Assembly: GCA_029238785.1 (NCBI GenBank)
Contig: JAQWFN010000028.1
Coordinates: 1 to 64,000 of the forward strand
Reading direction: 5' to 3'
DNA: 64,000 bases
Source: Flavobacteriales bacterium
GTDB lineage: Bacteria; Bacteroidota; Bacteroidia; Flavobacteriales_D; Sanyastnellaceae
Made by a program: the position numbers and the translations under genes. This document shows, in pieces, positions 60,773 to 64,000 of this stretch (position 1 is the first letter of the stretch; each line of letters starts with the position of its first letter). The notes below the pieces were generated by a model. It was not told the origin of the DNA. It worked only from the letters and a program-made list of their open reading frames with translations, and did no database searches.

Positions 60773-62113
60773 ATGTTGAAGCCATTTAAAATTTTTGTTG
60801 TTGAAGATGATCCATTCTATGGAGAGCTTCTCGAGTACATCCTAAATCGAGACCCGGAGTTGGAGGTTGAACTCATGACCAGCGGTAAAGAATGCCTCAA
60901 AAACATGTATAAAAACCCGGATGTGGTGACCCTCGATTACGGCCTGAGTGACATGAACGGTTTGGAGGTTATGGAGAAGATCAAAACAGCCAATCCAAGT
61001 GTGGAGATTATTGTGGTTTCGGGTCAAGAAGACGTGGCTACAGCAGTGAATATTTTAAGAAATGGCGCTTACGATTATTTGGTAAAAGACGAAGAAGCCA
61101 AGGATCGTATTTGGAATTCTGTTCAAAAAATCCGCGACCGAAAGCGCTTAGAATCGGAGTTAGATGAGCTTCGTGTAGAGGTAGGGAAAAAGTATGAAGT
61201 GGCTAATTTCATTGGTCAGTCAAAACCCATAGAACAAGTCAAAAGCTTAATTGGCAAAGCCATATCAACCAACATTACCGTTTCCATTACAGGTGAAACG
61301 GGAACTGGTAAAGAAGTGGTAGCAAAAGCCATTCACTACAATTCTACCAGAGTTAAAGGCAACTTTGTTGCTGTAAACGTAGCCGCCATTCCCAATGAAC
61401 TTATCGAAAGTGAACTCTTTGGTCATGAAAAAGGCGCATTTACAGGAGCAAATGTTACCAGAAAGGGAAGGTTTGAAGAGGCAGACAAAGGAACCCTGTT
61501 CCTAGATGAAATTGGTGAGATGAACCTCAATATGCAAAGTAAGTTGCTCCGTGTGCTGCAAGAACGAGAAGTAACCCGCGTGGGGGGCAACAAGTCCATA
61601 AATCTGGATGTTCGTGTTTTAGTGGCCACCCATAAAGACCTCGCCAACGAAGTAAAAGAAGGAAGGTTTAGAGAAGACTTGTATTACCGTTTGTTGGGTT
61701 TACCCATCACCCTGCCTCCGTTAAGAGATCGAGGTAACGACATTTTACTTTTAACCCGCTTTTTCTTAGATACTTTCGCCAAGGAAAACAAAATGAAACC
61801 CAAACTGCTATCGCCCCAAGCCAAAAATAAACTCCTCAATTACTCCTTTCCAGGGAACGTGCGAGAACTCAAAGCCATTGTTGAATTGGCGGTTGTGATG
61901 AGTGATTCTGATGTGGTTGAAGAGGAAGATGTTCGATTAACGCCACTCAACCCGCTTACAGACTTCTTGAGTGCAGAAATGAGCTTGAAAGAATACAGCC
62001 AGAAAATTTTACGTCACTTTTTAGACAAGTACGACCAAAATGTACTCTTAGTGGCAGATAAGCTTCAAATAGGAAAATCTACCATTTACAGGATGTTGAA
62101 GGAGATGGATTAA
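60773..62113 (+). CDS. Sigma-54-dependent response regulator (NtrC family)
   Basis: 446 residues in three parts. Receiver domain 1-120 with acidic pocket Glu11-Asp12-Asp13 and phospho-acceptor Asp55 (VVTLDYGLSDMNG). AAA+ domain about 145-375 with Walker A GETGTGKE, the sigma-54 contact loop GAFTGA (ESELFGHEKGAFTGA), Walker B GTLFLDEIGEM and the arginine finger LRDRGNDI. A C-terminal Fis-type helix-turn-helix (VADKLQIGKSTIYRML) completes it. It activates sigma-54 promoters on phosphorylation. No sensor kinase is adjacent. A -7-like TAACTTTC lies at 60745, 20 nt before the ATG. Confidence 0.96.
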   Translation: MLKPFKIFVVEDDPFYGELLEYILNRDPELEVELMTSGKECLKNMYKNPDVVTLDYGLSDMNGLEVMEKIKTANPSVEIIVVSGQEDVATAVNILRNGAYDYLVKDEEAKDRIWNSVQKIRDRKRLESELDELRVEVGKKYEVANFIGQSKPIEQVKSLIGKAISTNITVSITGETGTGKEVVAKAIHYNSTRVKGNFVAVNVAAIPNELIESELFGHEKGAFTGANVTRKGRFEEADKGTLFLDEIGEMNLNMQSKLLRVLQEREVTRVGGNKSINLDVRVLVATHKDLANEVKEGRFREDLYYRLLGLPITLPPLRDRGNDILLLTRFFLDTFAKENKMKPKLLSPQAKNKLLNYSFPGNVRELKAIVELAVVMSDSDVVEEEDVRLTPLNPLTDFLSAEMSLKEYSQKILRHFLDKYDQNVLLVADKLQIGKSTIYRMLKEMD

Positions 62114-62457
62114 CCTTTATCGCTCACTTTAATTAAACGCTGCGTTCGAACCAGAGTAGGGGTAATGAGCTGGAGAAAGTAAATTCCTTCTTCGAGGTGA
62201 GCCAATTCCAAATCTCCGCCTTGAAAACCATTTAAGCGAAAGACTTCTTTGCCACGAATGTCTAAAATCAACAAATCAACAGGCTGGTTGACTTCCAGAA
62301 CACAGTCGCGGTGCACAGGGTTTGGAGAAAGCATAAATGAGAGCGGTTCTTGCTCCGCACCAAGCGAATAATTGCGTGCATCTGGCTTCCCTTCAGCCCG
62401 AAAAGAAAAAGGCATCAACAAAAAGATGAAAGATATGAGTAAGGTAAACACTTGCAT
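62110..62457 (-). CDS. Miniature secreted protein that is mostly a T9SS sorting domain
   Basis: 115 residues: a signal peptide (QVFTLLISFIFLLMPFSFRAEG), about 15 linker residues, and then directly a type A-like sorting domain (FMLSPNPVHRDCVLEVNQP ... DIRGKEVFRLNGF ... LEEGIYFLQLIT ... QRLIKV). No passenger domain exists. It ends overlapping the convergent regulator by 4 bp. It may be a decayed remnant of a larger secreted protein or a functional small partner of the secretion machinery. Confidence 0.85.
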   Translation of the reverse strand: MQVFTLLISFIFLLMPFSFRAEGKPDARNYSLGAEQEPLSFMLSPNPVHRDCVLEVNQPVDLLILDIRGKEVFRLNGFQGGDLELAHLEEGIYFLQLITPTLVRTQRLIKVSDKG

Positions 62458-62541
62458 ATTTTCTTCTACGCAATAACAAAATCAAAGTTGCATTGAGTAG
62501 GGGAAGCATTTTACACTTTGTACCTTTGCCCTCGAAAAGGA

Positions 62542-63105
62542 ATGGAAAAGAAACGCATCGTCATATTGGCCTCCGGAGGTGGAAGCAACGCCGCTAAGAT
62601 CCTAGAGTATTTTCAGTCGAAGGAGCAGGCAGAGTTTGTTTTGGTGGGAAGCAACAGACGAGAAGCTGGTGTTGCTGCACATGCCAAGCGTTTTGTTGTG
62701 CCCATGCTCTTCTTTACCAAGGCGGAAATGGAAGAAGGCCAAGTGCAAAAGCTCTTACAAAACTTAGGCACAGACCTTATCGTTCTAGCCGGTTTCTTGT
62801 TGAAAATACCCGAAGCACTTGTTGAGGCTTTCCCAAACAAAATCATCAATATTCATCCAGCCTTACTACCAAAATATGGCGGAAATGGAATGTATGGAAT
62901 GAACGTTCATCAAGCAGTAAAAGCAGCAGGTGAGAAGGAATCAGGAATTACCATCCATTACGTGAACCAACACTACGATGAAGGGCAGATTATCTTTCAA
63001 GCCACAACGGCTTTAGAAACAAGCGATACGCCAGAAATCATAGCAAAGAAGGTCCTCGCACTCGAACACGAGCACTTTGCAAAAGTTATCGAATCAATCT
63101 TATAA
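62542..63105 (+). CDS. purN: Phosphoribosylglycinamide formyltransferase
   Basis: 187 residues from the ATG at 62542 (the longer reading passes through the promoter). Transfers formyl from 10-formyl-THF to GAR in purine synthesis. ILASGGGSNAAKIL binds the phosphate; INIHPALLPKYGGNGMYG holds the catalytic Asn and His, and GITIHYVNQHYDEGQII the catalytic Asp. A -7 box TACCTTTG (62521-62528) lies 13 nt upstream; the nearest -33 TTG is 25 nt further, slightly long. First of purN-marC-rnhA. Confidence 0.96.
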   Translation: MEKKRIVILASGGGSNAAKILEYFQSKEQAEFVLVGSNRREAGVAAHAKRFVVPMLFFTKAEMEEGQVQKLLQNLGTDLIVLAGFLLKIPEALVEAFPNKIINIHPALLPKYGGNGMYGMNVHQAVKAAGEKESGITIHYVNQHYDEGQIIFQATTALETSDTPEIIAKKVLALEHEHFAKVIESIL

Positions 63106-63107
63106 CA

Positions 63108-63686
63108 ATGAATTTTAATTTTACAGAGTTCTTTTCTGCAAGCATGGTGATGTTTGCGGTGATCGATATTATTGGATCTATTCCACTACTGGTCGACATC
63201 AAAAAGAAAACCGGTGAAATCAACGCGAAAAAAGCCACTTTCGTCTCACTGATCATCATGGTGAGTTTTCTTTTTCTGGGTGAAGGAATCATTAAGCTCT
63301 TTGGTATTGAGGTGCATTCTTTTGCTGTGGCGGGTTCTTTTGTACTCTTTTTCCTTTCTTTAGAGATGATTTTAGGAGTTCAGCTCTTCAAACCCAGCGA
63401 ACACAGCACAAAAACGGCCGCTATCGTTCCCATTGCCTTCCCCATCATTGCAGGTGCGGGTACCATGACGACCCTCATTTCATTGCGAGCAGAATACCAG
63501 CAGATCAATATCCTAGCAGCCATTTTTGTAAACATGATTTTGGTATATGCCGTTCTCAAACTAACGAAGCGCATTGAAAAGCTTTTGGGTGAAGGAGGAA
63601 TTGCTATTTTGCAGAAGGCTTTTGGAATCATCCTCTTGGCCATTGCCGTAAAATTATTCACTGCTAACGTGAGCAAACTCTTTTGA
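63108..63686 (+). CDS. MarC-family integral membrane protein
   Basis: 192 residues, six predicted helices. The pattern FFSASMVMFAVIDIIGSIPLLVDI and FPIIAGAGTMTTLISLRAEYQ is that of the MarC/YchE/YhgN family, whose transport role remains uncertain despite the name. It starts 2 bp after purN and overlaps the rnhA start, so it is translationally linked to both. Confidence 0.92.
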   Translation: MNFNFTEFFSASMVMFAVIDIIGSIPLLVDIKKKTGEINAKKATFVSLIIMVSFLFLGEGIIKLFGIEVHSFAVAGSFVLFFLSLEMILGVQLFKPSEHSTKTAAIVPIAFPIIAGAGTMTTLISLRAEYQQINILAAIFVNMILVYAVLKLTKRIEKLLGEGGIAILQKAFGIILLAIAVKLFTANVSKLF

Positions 63687-64000
63687 AAATAGTTCAAGTT
63701 TATACCGATGGCGGCGCGAGCGGAAACCCCGGTCCGGGAGGCTATGGCGTTTACCTGCGTTATGGAAACCACGAGAAGGAATTTTCGGAAGGTTTTCGCT
63801 TAACCACCAACAACCGCATGGAGCTCCTAGCGGTGATCAAAGCCCTAGAATGCCTCACCAAGCCCGGACAAAACGTTCATGTCTATTCCGATAGCAAGTA
63901 TGTGGTGGATGCTGTGGTGAAACGGTGGGTGTTCAATTGGGAGAAGAAGAACTTTGAGAAGAAAAAGAATCCCGACCTCTGGAAACGATTCCTCGCGGTT
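63683..64000 (+). CDS. rnhA: Ribonuclease HI (partial at the right edge)
   Basis: 106 codons before the window ends. Start TTG at 63683, overlapping the marC stop (TTGA). Hydrolyses RNA in RNA-DNA hybrids. YTDGGASGNPGPGGYG carries the first catalytic Asp (residue 9), TTNNRMELLAV the Glu and VYSDSKYVVDAV the third Asp. The C-terminal His and Asp lie beyond the edge. The basic stretch EKKNFEKKKNPDLWKRF is the handle region. No ATG precedes the conserved start. Confidence 0.95.
   Translation, partial: MKIVQVYTDGGASGNPGPGGYGVYLRYGNHEKEFSEGFRLTTNNRMELLAVIKALECLTKPGQNVHVYSDSKYVVDAVVKRWVFNWEKKNFEKKKNPDLWKRFLAV

Overview
The window reads as a 64 kb chromosomal stretch of a Bacteroidota bacterium, most likely a marine Flavobacteriia/Cryomorphaceae-like organism. 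The evidence is: type IX secretion (T9SS) C-terminal sorting domains on seven proteins; a PorV/PorQ-type barrel; a gliding-motility-type (CHU_C) C-terminus; a DUF2723 membrane glycosyltransferase; and the Bacteroidota promoter signature TTG-N17..23-TAnnTTTG in front of many genes. Shine-Dalgarno sequences are almost absent. I saw no rRNA, tRNA, CRISPR array, transposase, phage gene or integrase.

Left part (1-21 kb) is mostly minus strand and housekeeping. It holds a partial lipoprotein, a TPR protein with a lipoprotein partner, serS, an rplU-rpmA operon with its own promoter and terminator, an EamA transporter, an HMA-domain lipoprotein next to heme A synthase, a PorV-like barrel, a heme-biosynthesis operon (hemA-hemC-hemD plus a lipoprotein, all with non-ATG starts), a repeat-bearing 520 bp spacer, and nrdB-nrdA. 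secA follows on the plus strand.

Middle part (21-37 kb): DUF72, ComF, a free-methionine-(R)-sulfoxide reductase, an Ig-like lipoprotein, a 1550-residue T9SS type B giant with a reelin-like module, a K+ channel RCK protein with kynureninase, hemL, a UbiA-like membrane protein, and gcvP.

Surface-protein part (37-60 kb): three tandem paralogous T9SS proteins (37-43 kb), a GH3-family protein, a hybrid histidine kinase, a DUF1573-VWA protein, and an operon of uridine kinase, ArsC-like protein, EamA transporter and 3-hydroxyanthranilate dioxygenase. Two acidic cysteine-rich modular T9SS proteins (51-56 kb) and the large DUF2723 protein follow. KynU and 3-hydroxyanthranilate dioxygenase are both present, which suggests a kynurenine route towards NAD.

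Right end (60-64 kb): an overlooked 49-codon gene, an NtrC-type sigma-54 activator, a miniature protein that is little more than a T9SS sorting domain, and purN-marC-rnhA (rnhA cut by the window edge).

The least expected signals are at DNA level. A 15-bp word built on the palindrome CTTCGCGAAG recurs five times inside unrelated genes and in different reading frames. nrdA carries a perfect Shine-Dalgarno in a lineage that normally ignores it. Several genes have the -7 promoter box only 4-6 nt before the start codon, which implies leaderless mRNAs.
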